A DNA stretch of 64,000 nucleotides from UBA7703 sp034926785 (GCA_034926785.1 JAYFQU010000025.1:1-64000); one strand, 5' to 3'; shown: positions 16,342 through 25,770, counted from the stretch's first letter. Numbers and translations: made by a program. The notes: generated by a model not told the origin, from the sequence alone.

Positions 16342-18633
16342 CTATTGTTTTGCGATCACGGTGTCTATCCCGCTGTCCAGATTTTGATGGACAAGGCCCT
16401 CGTCGCTCATATAGTAGAGATCGGAACCAAAACAATAGATGCTCGAATAAACCAAACCGTCGATCGAAGGCTCCTGTTCGCCGGTCTCCAGATTCTGAAC
16501 GATGATTTTGTTATGCTTACCATCGCTGGAGGTCTGGACGATCAACAGACGATTTTCGCAGGTGTTGATTGCGTGAATCTTCTCCGTAACGGAGTATACT
16601 TCTGTTTGCTCCGATCCGTCGAGATTCATGCGGATCACGTCAACGCTGTCGCCGCCGTCGATCAGGCAATAGAGCCGATCCTCCTGAATGGAGTATTGCA
16701 GCGTGTGATGGTCGGTAAGCATCGACTGGCGTTCGCCGCCGTCAATGGGGATGCGCCAAAGGCCGCCGCCCTGACTATCCTCCATGAAATAGACCCAGCC
16801 GCGATAGGCAAAAACCCGCCAGACGGCGCCGGGCACCAACTCCAACGGTTCGTCGCTGCCGTCCGCGCGCATTCGATAGATGCCGTCTTTGGTGCTGAAG
16901 ATCAGCCAGCCGTCGGAATAACAGAGGGTCTTGCAGGACACATCGCCCAGTTTCCGATTGTTCGTTCCGTCGGTCTTTGCGGAATGGATGGTGAAGCCAT
17001 CCAGCTTGTCGCAGTAATAGAGGGTTCCGTCTACGACATTCAGCAAGGTCGCGTGCGCGTCCAGCAGTTTTTCGAAGCCGGAGTCCCCATTCCGAGACGC
17101 GATATAGATCTGGCTATCGTCAAATGGATTGCTCCAATACAGGCGGTCTCCCTCTTGCGCGATCATCCCGCAGGTGCTTTCATCCGCATACATGGCAAGG
17201 TTCGCCGCGCTGTTGCCGACGATGCCCTCCGGCGTCGGATCCACCTCACTCTGAGAGGTGCTTACTGCCGCTTGCGGCAGCGCAAGGGGGATTTCCTCCA
17301 GCGTGGTCGTGTTCAGCGCGAGCCAATTCTCATCGGCATCCCGATAATAGAAGGAGTCTCCGGCGGTATAGATTGTGCCTACGGGGCGCTGAATCGTCTT
17401 GCACTCCGTATTGTCGGCAAGGTTTATGATTGCGAGTTCGGTCGGAATCGGCTTCCCGCGATCGTCCTGACCCTTGCAGATGGCGACGGCGAGTTTCCCG
17501 TTGATAACGCTGAAAGCGTTGATCATAAAATCGCTTCGATAGATCTCGGTTGGTTCGCTGCCGTCCGGGCGCATTTTCCAAACCGTGTTCATGTCGATAC
17601 TGTTGCGATAGTAAAGCCAGCCGTCCCATTCCTGAATGTGAAACATCCAGCCATCCGCGATCTTCTGTGGTTCGCCGCCTTCGGTCGAGAGGCGCAGAAA
17701 TTCGCTGCGGGATCCTCCCGTACAGTAATAGATCCAGCTCCCGATCATCGCCATCCATTCGCAGGGACCATCCAGCAGTTTTACGGTTTCGCTGCCGTCC
17801 GTCCGCGTTTTGAACAGCCCGTTGTCGTTGTAATAGATCCAATCCTTGGTTGCGGTCATCATGACGGCCTTGCTGAAGATTTGCCCCTCTTTTTGCGTGC
17901 CGTCCGTCCGGATGCGATAGACCATGCCCGCGTCGTTTAGATTCCGGTAATACAGCCAGTCGCCAACCACATTCAAATTGTCCCCGCGCGCATCGGCGAT
18001 CTTGGTCAGCCCGGTTCCATCCAACCGCATCTTGTAGACATAGTAGTCCTGCGTCGGCATCATGAAATAGATCCAGTCGCCCTGGGAGGTCATGAGCCCG
18101 CTTTGCCAGAGTTCCGATAATATATCCGTATTGGTAAGGTTCCCGGCGGAGATTCCAATCGTGTTGATTTCGTCTGCGGAAGCATAGTCCGGAACGAACG
18201 GGACGCTGAATGAAAATGTCTGATTCTGCGCGGCCGCCCAGTGGACAAGATCCTGCGCATGATCCGGTGCGGATTGAATCCCGAGGTCGACGAGAGATTG
18301 AATCTCCTGATAATCGGCCGAGATCGAGGCGAGCAGCGCGGCAATCGCATCCTGATACGCCTGTGCATCGTCCGGAACAAGCTCGATGAGCCGCTTTGCC
18401 GCCAGGCGGACATTTTCAACATCTCCCGCCGCCTGATATGCCTGAATCAGCGTTCGGAGTTCCTCCGCGGTTGCGGCGGCGATTTTCTCCGGATCGGAGA
18501 GCGTGGATTCCTGCGTCGCGCTTAGGGGCGCCACCGGTGTTGGCGAGGCCTGCATCGCGTCGCCTTTGCCGCAGGCGAGAGCCGGAAGAAGCATGCAAAC
18601 AGCGGCGGCCAAAGCAAAGATTTTTCGTTTCAT
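16342..18633 (-). CDS. DUF5050 beta-propeller lipoprotein
   Basis: 763 residues with an N-terminal signal of lipoprotein type (MLLPALACGKG). After a helical stretch (about residues 45-140, TPR-like spacing), most of the protein consists of repeated blades with the pattern W-(I/L)-Y-Y-x..R-x-D-G-(T/S), for example GDWLYYRN, KDWIYYND, GSWIYYCT, GWLYYRN, which is the DUF5050 / LRP1-type six-bladed propeller signature. Two propellers seem likely. Function unknown; probably binding on the outer face of the membrane. AAGGAG precedes the start. Confidence 0.85.
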   Translation of the reverse strand: MKRKIFALAAAVCMLLPALACGKGDAMQASPTPVAPLSATQESTLSDPEKIAAATAEELRTLIQAYQAAGDVENVRLAAKRLIELVPDDAQAYQDAIAALLASISADYQEIQSLVDLGIQSAPDHAQDLVHWAAAQNQTFSFSVPFVPDYASADEINTIGISAGNLTNTDILSELWQSGLMTSQGDWIYFMMPTQDYYVYKMRLDGTGLTKIADARGDNLNVVGDWLYYRNLNDAGMVYRIRTDGTQKEGQIFSKAVMMTATKDWIYYNDNGLFKTRTDGSETVKLLDGPCEWMAMIGSWIYYCTGGSRSEFLRLSTEGGEPQKIADGWMFHIQEWDGWLYYRNSIDMNTVWKMRPDGSEPTEIYRSDFMINAFSVINGKLAVAICKGQDDRGKPIPTELAIINLADNTECKTIQRPVGTIYTAGDSFYYRDADENWLALNTTTLEEIPLALPQAAVSTSQSEVDPTPEGIVGNSAANLAMYADESTCGMIAQEGDRLYWSNPFDDSQIYIASRNGDSGFEKLLDAHATLLNVVDGTLYYCDKLDGFTIHSAKTDGTNNRKLGDVSCKTLCYSDGWLIFSTKDGIYRMRADGSDEPLELVPGAVWRVFAYRGWVYFMEDSQGGGLWRIPIDGGERQSMLTDHHTLQYSIQEDRLYCLIDGGDSVDVIRMNLDGSEQTEVYSVTEKIHAINTCENRLLIVQTSSDGKHNKIIVQNLETGEQEPSIDGLVYSSIYCFGSDLYYMSDEGLVHQNLDSGIDTVIAKQ

Positions 18634-18788
18634 GGCGGAACTCCTTATGAACGTGAATGGCGTCTTGGAAAAGTGCAGCAGAAACAGCGGAATTGCTGGA
18701 AGGAACTATTGGTATTTTATCATAGATACAAGTGAATGCAACCGTTCCAACTCGCATCGCTCAATAACGGTTTTTAGTAAAATGAAAC

Positions 18789-18812
18789 AAGCCGTCCGAA
18801 ATCGGACGGCTT
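18789..18812 (-). terminator. Terminator of nadE
   Basis: AAGCCGTCCG/CGGACGGCTT hairpin with T-rich sequence following on the minus strand, about 20 bases after the nadE stop. The rest of 18634-18830 holds the Shine-Dalgarno site of the DUF5050 gene and no ORF. Confidence 0.75.
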
Positions 18813-18830
18813 AAAATGGCCGGCTTTACT

Positions 18831-20735
18831 TTACAGGAAGGCGTCGGGCTGCGCGTCGCTGGGCATGCGCCAGTCTCCGCGCGGGGACAGGGCGACGTTG
18901 CCGATGCGCGGGCCGTCCGGGATGCAGTTTCGTTTGAACTGCTGGGCGAAGAAGCGACGAACAAATAGCTCATACCACTTTTCGATTGTCGCGTCGTCAT
19001 AGTCCCCGTCAAAGGCATACTTCGCGGTGCGGAGGATCTTCTGCTTGCCTGCGCCGCGGCGAAGCATGTGGTAGAGAAAGAAATCGTGCAACTCATAGGG
19101 CCCGACGATATCCTCCGTCACCTGGGCAATCGCGCCGTCCTTGGTCGGCAGCAGTTCCGGGCTCACGGGGGTATCGACGATGTCGATGAGCACTTCCTTT
19201 AGGTCGCTAGCGGACTTTTGCGCAATATGCCTGAGCATGGCACGAATCAGCGTCTTTGGCACATCCGCATTGACGCCGTAGTTGGACATATGGTCCCCGT
19301 TATAGGTTGCAAACCCCAGCGCAAGTTCGCTCAGATCGCCCGTGCCGACGACGAGGCCGCCGTTCATGTTCGCCAAATCCATCAGCACCTGTGTGCGCTC
19401 GCGTGCCTGCGCGTTTTCAAAGGCGGCGTCGTGCACATCCATCGAATGGCCGATATCATCCAGATGTTTCTTTACGCTCTCGCCGATATTGATCTCCCGC
19501 ATGGAAATGCCGAGCGCATTGCAGAGCTTCTCCGCATTTGCGCGCGTGCGACTCGAGGTGCCAAAGCACGGCATGGTCACGGCGACAACATCCTCCGCCG
19601 GACGGTTGAGCAGCGCAAGCGCCTCTTTGCTCACAATGAGCGCAAGGGTGGAGTCCACGCCGCCTGAGACGCCGATGAGCAGCTTCTTCGCCTTGGTGTG
19701 CTGGATGCGCTGCTTTAATCCGTGGCTCTGGATGGCGAGCACCTGATCAAAACGCACGGCGGCGCTGGAGGCGATATCCGGTATGAACGGGGTTTTCCAA
19801 TAGGTGCGTGTGAGTTTGGTTTCGCACAGATCCATCGAGAACGGAATCCGCACAACGTCGGTATTGTTAAAGAGCTTCCTGGCAAAACGCCTGCGCTCGC
19901 GGGAGAGGAACTCCAAATCCACCTCGCTGACGCAATAGCCCGCGCCAAACGGCTTGGATTCCGCAAGAAACACGCCGTTTTCGCAGATTAAATCGTGGCC
20001 GGAGAAGACCACATCCGTGGTGCTCTCCCCATTGCCCGCGCTGCAGAAGACGTAGGCTGAGTTGGTTCGCGAACTCTGGCTCTGCACGAGCATGCGCCGA
20101 TAGTCCACCTTCGTGACCGCCTCGTCGCTCGCGCTCAGATTCAGCAGAATGCTCGCGCCGCAGTCCGCAAGCAAGGTGGACGGGGGAACCGCCGCCCAGA
20201 GATCCTCGCAGATCTCCACACCGACGGCAAAGAGCGGCATCTCACGGCAGCAGAACACGAGCCGGTTGCCAAAGGGAACCTTTTGCCCGAAAAGCTCAAT
20301 CTCTTCGATGGTCTCCAGCGCGGCGGCATAGGTGCGTTTCTCATAAAATTCGCCGTAGTTGCCGAGATGCGTCTTGGGAATAACGCCCAGCACACGACCG
20401 TTTTGCAGCACAGCTGCGCAGTTATATAACAGGTGCCCAAACACGATCGGTACGCCGACGGCAACCAGCATGTCGCTGCCGGCGGTTTCGCGGGTGATGC
20501 GCTCCAGCGCGCGCATCGCGGCGTTTGTGAGCGCGGTGCTCAGCACAAGATCTCCGCTGGTGTAGCCGACGATGACAAGCTCCGGCAGCACAAAAACCTT
20601 TACCCCGTCCGCTTCCGCGCGGCGGATGAGCGTTAGGATCGCGTCCGCATTGTATTCGCAGTTGGCAATCTGAATATCCGGGGTTCCGGCGGCAACCTTG
20701 ACAAATCCATCTTTCATGTGCGATATTTTCTCCAT
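18831..20735 (-). CDS. nadE: Glutamine-dependent NAD(+) synthase
   Basis: 634 residues, two domains. The N-terminal nitrilase-type glutaminase domain shows the Glu-Lys-Cys triad in FVLPELVIVGY, KTHLGNYGEFYE and GVEICEDLW. The C-terminal synthetase domain has the PP-loop GVSGGVDSTLALIV near residue 355. It converts deamido-NAD to NAD using glutamine and ATP. The first ATG (20735) lacks a Shine-Dalgarno site; ATG 20717 has GGAG twelve bases upstream and is an alternative start. Confidence 0.95.
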   Translation of the reverse strand: MEKISHMKDGFVKVAAGTPDIQIANCEYNADAILTLIRRAEADGVKVFVLPELVIVGYTSGDLVLSTALTNAAMRALERITRETAGSDMLVAVGVPIVFGHLLYNCAAVLQNGRVLGVIPKTHLGNYGEFYEKRTYAAALETIEEIELFGQKVPFGNRLVFCCREMPLFAVGVEICEDLWAAVPPSTLLADCGASILLNLSASDEAVTKVDYRRMLVQSQSSRTNSAYVFCSAGNGESTTDVVFSGHDLICENGVFLAESKPFGAGYCVSEVDLEFLSRERRRFARKLFNNTDVVRIPFSMDLCETKLTRTYWKTPFIPDIASSAAVRFDQVLAIQSHGLKQRIQHTKAKKLLIGVSGGVDSTLALIVSKEALALLNRPAEDVVAVTMPCFGTSSRTRANAEKLCNALGISMREINIGESVKKHLDDIGHSMDVHDAAFENAQARERTQVLMDLANMNGGLVVGTGDLSELALGFATYNGDHMSNYGVNADVPKTLIRAMLRHIAQKSASDLKEVLIDIVDTPVSPELLPTKDGAIAQVTEDIVGPYELHDFFLYHMLRRGAGKQKILRTAKYAFDGDYDDATIEKWYELFVRRFFAQQFKRNCIPDGPRIGNVALSPRGDWRMPSDAQPDAFL

Positions 20736-20764
20736 TCGGTTTGGTGGCGGTCGTTCATATGCTC

Positions 20765-20793
20765 ATTCTATGCAATGGAGGGATAACTGTCAA
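20765..20793 (-). promoter_or_regulatory. Promoter of nadE
   Basis: On the minus strand TTGACA (20788-20793), 17-base spacer, TAGAAT (20765-20770), about 30 bases before the first ATG. Confidence 0.7.
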
Positions 20794-20891
20794 TCTTCCT
20801 CCCGCTCGGGAGAAGACCACCGTGTCTATCGTTACAAAATTGTGAAATTCGAGAAAGTTGCGTGCAATCGATAATGAGCAACTTATAAACA

Positions 20892-20900
20892 TGATATAAT
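20892..20900 (+). promoter_or_regulatory. Extended -10 promoter of the ABC operon
   Basis: TGATATAAT, an extended -10 box with a weak -35 region, 66 bases upstream of the ABC ATPase start at 20967. Confidence 0.55.
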
Positions 20901-20966
20901 AGCGGTGAAATTGCCCCGTCACGCGAGAAGAACCCGTACGGCTTGGGGGACGCAAGGAGAAATATT

Positions 20967-21680
20967 ATGCTTATTATTGAACATCTGACCAAATCATATG
21001 GCGGAGGAGTCAAGGCGGTGGACGACCTATCCATCGCGGTACTGCCGGGCGATATCTACGGTTTTATCGGCCACAATGGCGCGGGAAAAACCACGACGCT
21101 GCGCGCTGTCGCCGGGATTCTGTCGTTCGACAGCGGGAGCATCCGCGTCAACGGCAGGAGCATCGCGGAGGAGCCCATCGCCTGCAAGCGGGAGATGGCA
21201 TATATTCCGGACAACCCCGATCTCTACGAGCACCTGACCGGGATCCAATATCTCAACTTTGTGGCCGACATTTTCGGCGTGAGCGTAAGCGATCGGGACG
21301 AGCGCATCCGGAAATATGCGGATGCATTTGAGATGACGCCGCGCCTCAACGACCTCATCGGCAGCTGCTCCCACGGTATGAAGCAAAAGATCGCGGTGAT
21401 CTCCGCGCTGATTCATCAGCCCAAGCTCCTGCTGCTGGACGAACCGTTCGTCGGTCTCGACCCAAAGGCGGCGCATACGCTCAAAGGCTTCTTCCGCGAG
21501 CTTTGCGACAGCGGCAGCGCAATCTTTTTCTCAACGCATGTGCTGGAGGTTGCGGAAAAGCTCTGCAATAAGATTGCGATCATCAAAAACGGACGGCTGA
21601 TCAAGGCCGGAAATATGGATGAGGTCAAGGGGGACGATTCGCTTGAAGCGTTGTTTTTGGAGTTGACGGAACATGCGTGA
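20967..21680 (+). CDS. ABC transporter ATP-binding protein
   Basis: Stand-alone ATPase of about 237 residues, exporter (ABC-2 / CcmA-like) type. Walker A GHNGAGKTTT, signature CSHGMKQK (S-H-G-M instead of LSGGQ, common in this subfamily), Walker B LLLLDEPFVGLDP and the H-loop STHVLEV are present. ATG 20967 has AAGGAG upstream and is preferred to TTG 20943. It overlaps the permease gene by eight bases, so the two products form one transporter. Substrate unknown. Confidence 0.9.
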   Translation: MLIIEHLTKSYGGGVKAVDDLSIAVLPGDIYGFIGHNGAGKTTTLRAVAGILSFDSGSIRVNGRSIAEEPIACKREMAYIPDNPDLYEHLTGIQYLNFVADIFGVSVSDRDERIRKYADAFEMTPRLNDLIGSCSHGMKQKIAVISALIHQPKLLLLDEPFVGLDPKAAHTLKGFFRELCDSGSAIFFSTHVLEVAEKLCNKIAIIKNGRLIKAGNMDEVKGDDSLEALFLELTEHA

Positions 21681-23268
21681 GTTTTGGATTTTAGCGAAAT
21701 TGCAGGTGAGTTCCCTCTTCGGGATCAATAAAATCCTGCATATGAAGAACGACGAAGAGAAACGGCAGGGTAAGCGCGCGCTTGGCACCTTGGTTGCCAT
21801 GACGGTTGCCTTTGGCTATCTCTCGGTCTTTTACAGCATTGTATTATCCAAGGCGTTTGCCTCCATCGGCATGCTGCCCTCGCTCCTAGGCATGATGGCG
21901 CTCGCGTGCAGTCTGCTGATCCTCATGTTCTCCATCTTTGAAACCAAGGGCGTGCTCTTCGGCTTTGGAGATTTTGACATCGTCATGAGCTGGCCGGTGG
22001 ATGTGCGTGCGGTTGCGGCCAGCAGGGTGTTTAGCATGTATGCGTATAACTTCATCTATGCGCTGCTGCTGTTGCTGCCGGCCGGCGTGATCTATGCCAT
22101 TCAGGCGGCGCCCGCATGGTGGTTCTATCCGCTGTATGTTGTGCTCATGCTGCTGATTCCCGCGCTGCCGACCATCGTCGGCGCGCTGCTGGGTACGCTG
22201 CTGACCGTTGGCACCGCGCGGATGAAGAAGAGCAATCTTGTCGGTATTGTCGCGCAGATGGCGCTTGTGCTGGGCATCATGTTCCTATCGATGCGCAGCA
22301 GCACATCGATGGCGGATCCGAGCAAGATTGCAAACAGCGCGCAGGCGATACAGGGCATGCTTACCTCCTCTTATCCGCCTGCGGTGTGGTTCCAAAACGC
22401 GCTGTCAAGCGGCTCTCTGCCGGATATCCTGTATCTGGTGCTGCTCACCGTCGCCTCCATCAGCGTTTTGATGCTTTGGCTTGGCAAAAACTTTGTCACG
22501 ATCAACTCCCGCATCAAGAGCAAGCCGCGAGGCGAGACGTTTGTCATGCGTCGCCAAATGCGCTCGGGCAAGATCTCCGCGCTGTTCAAACGGGAGGTTG
22601 CGCGCTATTTCAGCTCCACCATCTATGTGATGAACACCGCGTTCAGCTATGTGATGCTGCTCGCCGCCGGCGTTGCGCTGCTGGTTAAGGCGGATGCTGT
22701 AGCCGAGTATCTGCATATGCCGGAACTGACGAGCGCAATCGCGGCGGTGCCGTTCGGACTTGGTTGGATTGTCTCCATGGGCGTGACGACCGCAAGCGCA
22801 ATCTCGATGGAGGGGAAATCGCTCTGGATCATCAAGAGCCTGCCCGTCTCCGCGCGGGAATGGCTGCTCTCCAAACTGCTGGTGACGCTGATGCTGGCGG
22901 TTCCGAGCATATTCATCACCAGCACGCTGGTGGTCATCGGGCTGAGGCCGGGGTTGATGGATGCGATCTGGATGTATGCCGTACCGTTGGCGTTTTCGGT
23001 TTCGTTTGGCGTGTTCGGGCTTTGGCTCAATCTCCGTATGCCGCGGCTGGACTGGAAGAATGAGGCCGAGGTGGTAAAGCAGGGCGGATCCATCATGGTG
23101 TGTATCTTTACCGGCATGGGCGTAGGCTTCGGGAGCGCAATCATCGCCGGAGCGACGGGAAGCCCGTTTGTGGCGCCAACTGTCATTCTCTTCCTGGCTC
23201 TGATGGCGGCGCTCCTGTGGAATTCGCTCATGAAGAGCGGCGAGAGCAGATTGCTTAAACTCAATTGA
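21673..23268 (+). CDS. ABC transporter permease (ABC-2 type)
   Basis: 531 residues with about twelve hydrophobic segments (two blocks of six), consistent with a large ABC-2-type permease similar to putative ABC exporters of Firmicutes. Partner of the ATPase encoded upstream, with translational coupling through the eight-base overlap. Charged loop around residues 275-300 is probably the cytoplasmic contact with the ATPase. Cargo cannot be told from sequence. Confidence 0.85.
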   Translation: MREFWILAKLQVSSLFGINKILHMKNDEEKRQGKRALGTLVAMTVAFGYLSVFYSIVLSKAFASIGMLPSLLGMMALACSLLILMFSIFETKGVLFGFGDFDIVMSWPVDVRAVAASRVFSMYAYNFIYALLLLLPAGVIYAIQAAPAWWFYPLYVVLMLLIPALPTIVGALLGTLLTVGTARMKKSNLVGIVAQMALVLGIMFLSMRSSTSMADPSKIANSAQAIQGMLTSSYPPAVWFQNALSSGSLPDILYLVLLTVASISVLMLWLGKNFVTINSRIKSKPRGETFVMRRQMRSGKISALFKREVARYFSSTIYVMNTAFSYVMLLAAGVALLVKADAVAEYLHMPELTSAIAAVPFGLGWIVSMGVTTASAISMEGKSLWIIKSLPVSAREWLLSKLLVTLMLAVPSIFITSTLVVIGLRPGLMDAIWMYAVPLAFSVSFGVFGLWLNLRMPRLDWKNEAEVVKQGGSIMVCIFTGMGVGFGSAIIAGATGSPFVAPTVILFLALMAALLWNSLMKSGESRLLKLN

Positions 23269-23290
23269 CGCATAGAACACGCAGTAAAAA

Positions 23291-23320
23291 ACCATCCTGC
23301 GAATTCATCCGCGGGATGGT
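23291..23320 (+). terminator. Terminator of the ABC exporter operon
   Basis: ACCATCC/GGATGGT hairpin with CGCG-type inner pairs, 22 bases after the permease stop. Its T-run is poor. A CAGAGTATCGACAA sequence resembling the end of element A follows at once. Confidence 0.6.
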
Positions 23321-23380
23321 CAGAGTATCGACAACCCCCATGTTTCAAGCGAGGCATGGGGGTTTGCGCTATCGAATTGA
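23321..23380. repeat. Possible truncated element A end
   Basis: Starts CAGAGTATCGACAA directly after a terminator hairpin, matching the inverted-repeat end CAGAGCATCAACAA of element A, then continues with CCCCCATGTT, also found in A, and a CCCCCATG/CATGGGGG hairpin. No matching right end or hairpin duplicate was found before 23777, so this is at most a deleted copy. Confidence 0.4.
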
Positions 23381-23441
23381 GCATGAGGCCGAGTGGATGG
23401 AAAGAGCGCGAAAGTGGCTTCCAGAGCCGGGAAGCTATTAA

Positions 23442-23584
23442 GGTCGCCCAAAAACGAGTTTTTGACGGGACAACCGCCCTTTGTCCCTCGTCCTCCGGAC
23501 TCCGGACGGCAAAGAGCGGCTAAGCAATCGTCCGATTCCGGGCGATCCGTCAGGGTGGCAAAGCCACCGCAGCCGGAATCGATG
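23442..23584 (-). repeat. Repeat family B copy 1 (about 143 bp)
   Basis: Reverse complement matches 47589-47731 block by block: ATCGATTCCGG, CGGTGGCTTTGCCACC, GGATCGCCCGGAATCGG, TTGCCGTCCGGAGTCCGG, GGACGAGGGACAA, GGGCGGTTGTCCCGTCAA, AACTCGTTTTTGG. Part of the gap of about 500 bases (23269-23776), which contains no convincing gene; open frames across it are by-products of the repeat. Confidence 0.85.
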
Positions 23585-23776
23585 GCGGGCCTGCCGTTGG
23601 CCGCACAATGCAGCGGCGCGCAAAGGTCGTGGATGAATGAACATTCGATCACCGCGTCGATCTTTCTCGGCGGGTGATCCGGCCTCGTCAACCGGTCATA
23701 TGTAACCCATTCCAGTTACATCTGTTCCGATTCTTTGCGCTTTAGCATGCCGCTTCCGCCTGTGACTTTCTACTGT

Positions 23777-25573
23777 TCAGGAGATGGCCTTTTTGATTCT
23801 CCAGGTCTCACTCTCGTTGAGCAGCAACGTCATATGCGTGCCGTCTGCCTCATGCGACTCCTGCAGGATGGTCGCGCTCTGCCGAATCATCTGCATCGCG
23901 TCATATTTCTCATATGGCACGACAATCTCCAGCCGAACCTGCGTCTTCGCCAACGCATCCTCAATGGCGCGCAGGAGTGTATCAATGCCTGTACCAAGCG
24001 CCGCGCTGACGGCGATGGCGCCGTTGCCCTTCGGCTTGGCTTCGGGCTTGTCAATCTTGTTGAATACCTCGATCCGCGGGGTCTCCAGCGCGCTGAGGGA
24101 ACCCAGTACCTCTTCCACCACGCGCATCTGCACGTCGTAATAGTCGCTGGAGCAGTCCACGACGTGCAAAATCAAATCCGCATCGGATACTTCGTCCAGC
24201 GTGGAACGAAATGCGTTGACCAGGTCGTGCGGCAGTTTGTTGATAAAGCCAACCGTATCGCTCAAGAGGCATTCCGTGCCGTTCGGCAGGGTAATCTTTC
24301 GTACGATGGGGTCGAGCGTAGCAAAGAGCTTGTCCTCCGCCAGGGCGTCCGCACCGGAGAGCAGGTTGAGCAAAGTCGATTTCCCCGCGTTGGTATAACC
24401 AACCAATGCGACGACGGGGATCGGATTCGCAGCCCGCTTTGCCCGACGAAGCCCCCGCTGCTTCTCAATTTCGGCCAGCTCCTGCTCCAGCTCAAAGACG
24501 CGCCTTCTGATCCTGCGTCGATCAATCTCCAGCTTCTTTTCGCCGGGACCGCGCATGCCAACGCCGGATGCCCCCTGCCGTGAGAGCACCTTACCCATGC
24601 CCAGGAGCCTCGGCAAGCGATATTTGAGCTGCGCGAGTTCCACCTGCAGCTTGCCCTCGCGTGACTGCGCGCGCTGGGCGAAGATATCGAGGATCAGCAT
24701 CGTACGGTCTACGATCGGCAGCCCCAGAATCTGCTCCAGATTGCGCAGTTGAATTGCGCTAAGCTCGTCGTCAAACACGAAGATATCCGCCTCGACGGCG
24801 GAGGCGGTCAGCGCGAGCTCCTCCGCCTTGCCGGAACCAATGTAGGTTCCCGCGTCCACGGCGCGCCTGCGCTGCTGTTCCTTGGCAACCACTTTGATGC
24901 CCGCCGTCTGGCAGAGCTCCGCGAGTTCCGAGAGCGTGTCGTATCCATCCGCACTTTCAATTCCCGCAAGAACCGCGCGATCGGGCTTAATCTCAACGAT
25001 GTTATAGGTATCGGTCAGGAGACGCTTGTCCGCTTCCAAAATCGCGTCCATCAGCTGCTTTTGCGGCAGGTGATGCGCGCGCATCGGCCCATACCAGACG
25101 GGGATTCGCTCCTCCCCTTCCATATCGCCGATAAACGCGGCATAAACGCTGCTCGCTCTGCCGTCCTTGACGCCGATGGCGCACATCGCGTCAAGACGCA
25201 ACGCGTTGAGCGAACCAATGTCCACATCGGAAAGATACCCTGTCTCGTTCGGGTGCGTGTGGATGCACCGTACCCCGCTGAGGCGGTCGATGTTGCGCAC
25301 GAGCCGCATCTCTTCCATATGGACGGAGTGGTCGTCTCCGATGCGAACATCCTCAACCTTGCCCACGCGGGAAACATAGATCAGTACCTCGCGGTTGATC
25401 AGCGAGGTAAAATGCACCAGCGCATCGCAAACCTCATCCGAAAGGAATTCATCCGCGGATATCTGGGCTTCATAGAGCCAGAGCATTTCGTTTAAAACGA
25501 TATCCCGTATTCCGGCAACATTGCCGTGTATTTCTCGCTTCATTGTGTTATTATCAGTTTCCGTTTCTATCAT
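23777..25573 (-). CDS. hflX: GTPase HflX with N-terminal JAMM-like domain
   Basis: Ribosome-associated GTPase of about 598 residues. Residues about 10-200 form an extra domain containing CIHTHPNETGYLSDVDIGSL, which exactly fits the JAMM/MPN+ metal motif HxHx7SxxD. The HflX N-terminal domain follows (around RAVDAGTYIGSGKAEE), then the coiled-coil linker, and the G domain with ALVGYTNAGKST, DTVGFI and NKID. HflX splits stalled 70S ribosomes under stress in other bacteria. Start placed at ATG 25573 with AAAGGG upstream; 25543 is an alternative. Long HflX proteins of this type appear to be usual in clostridia. Confidence 0.92.
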   Translation of the reverse strand: MIETETDNNTMKREIHGNVAGIRDIVLNEMLWLYEAQISADEFLSDEVCDALVHFTSLINREVLIYVSRVGKVEDVRIGDDHSVHMEEMRLVRNIDRLSGVRCIHTHPNETGYLSDVDIGSLNALRLDAMCAIGVKDGRASSVYAAFIGDMEGEERIPVWYGPMRAHHLPQKQLMDAILEADKRLLTDTYNIVEIKPDRAVLAGIESADGYDTLSELAELCQTAGIKVVAKEQQRRRAVDAGTYIGSGKAEELALTASAVEADIFVFDDELSAIQLRNLEQILGLPIVDRTMLILDIFAQRAQSREGKLQVELAQLKYRLPRLLGMGKVLSRQGASGVGMRGPGEKKLEIDRRRIRRRVFELEQELAEIEKQRGLRRAKRAANPIPVVALVGYTNAGKSTLLNLLSGADALAEDKLFATLDPIVRKITLPNGTECLLSDTVGFINKLPHDLVNAFRSTLDEVSDADLILHVVDCSSDYYDVQMRVVEEVLGSLSALETPRIEVFNKIDKPEAKPKGNGAIAVSAALGTGIDTLLRAIEDALAKTQVRLEIVVPYEKYDAMQMIRQSATILQESHEADGTHMTLLLNESETWRIKKAIS

Positions 25574-25688
25574 ATTGCCCTTTGGTTTACGCGCGATTTT
25601 CGAATGTTTCCGTTTCTTCACAATTCGATTTTCGTAGGAAATACGCGCCTTTTTACGTTCTTTGGTATCATATCATCCCAAGCGCATA

Positions 25689-25717
25689 TTGACAATAAAA
25701 AGACAATTTGGTATATT
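25689..25717 (+). promoter_or_regulatory. Promoter of the MarR-ABC operon
   Basis: TTGACA (25689-25694), 17-base spacer, TATATT (25712-25717). Near-consensus housekeeping promoter. Confidence 0.8.
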
Positions 25718-25732
25718 CGTAACCGCTTAACT

Positions 25733-25746
25733 GTTAACCGGTTAAC
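25733..25746 (+). promoter_or_regulatory. Palindromic operator, likely MarR site
   Basis: Perfect 14-base palindrome GTTAACCGGTTAAC just downstream of the expected transcription start. A half site TTAAC precedes it. It lies in the leader of the MarR gene, the expected place for autorepression. Confidence 0.7.
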
Positions 25747-25770
25747 AATACGATGTCAGGAGAGGTTCCT

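Noticed and set aside
16228..17940. Plus-strand open frame of 570 codons
   Set aside because: Antisense to the DUF5050 lipoprotein gene, which has a signal peptide, Shine-Dalgarno site and repeats. High-GC codon bias keeps the opposite frame open.
23320..23691. Minus-strand open frame of 123 codons
   Set aside because: Consists mainly of repeat B sequence; the corresponding frame at 47547-47885 has a different, unrelated beginning and end.
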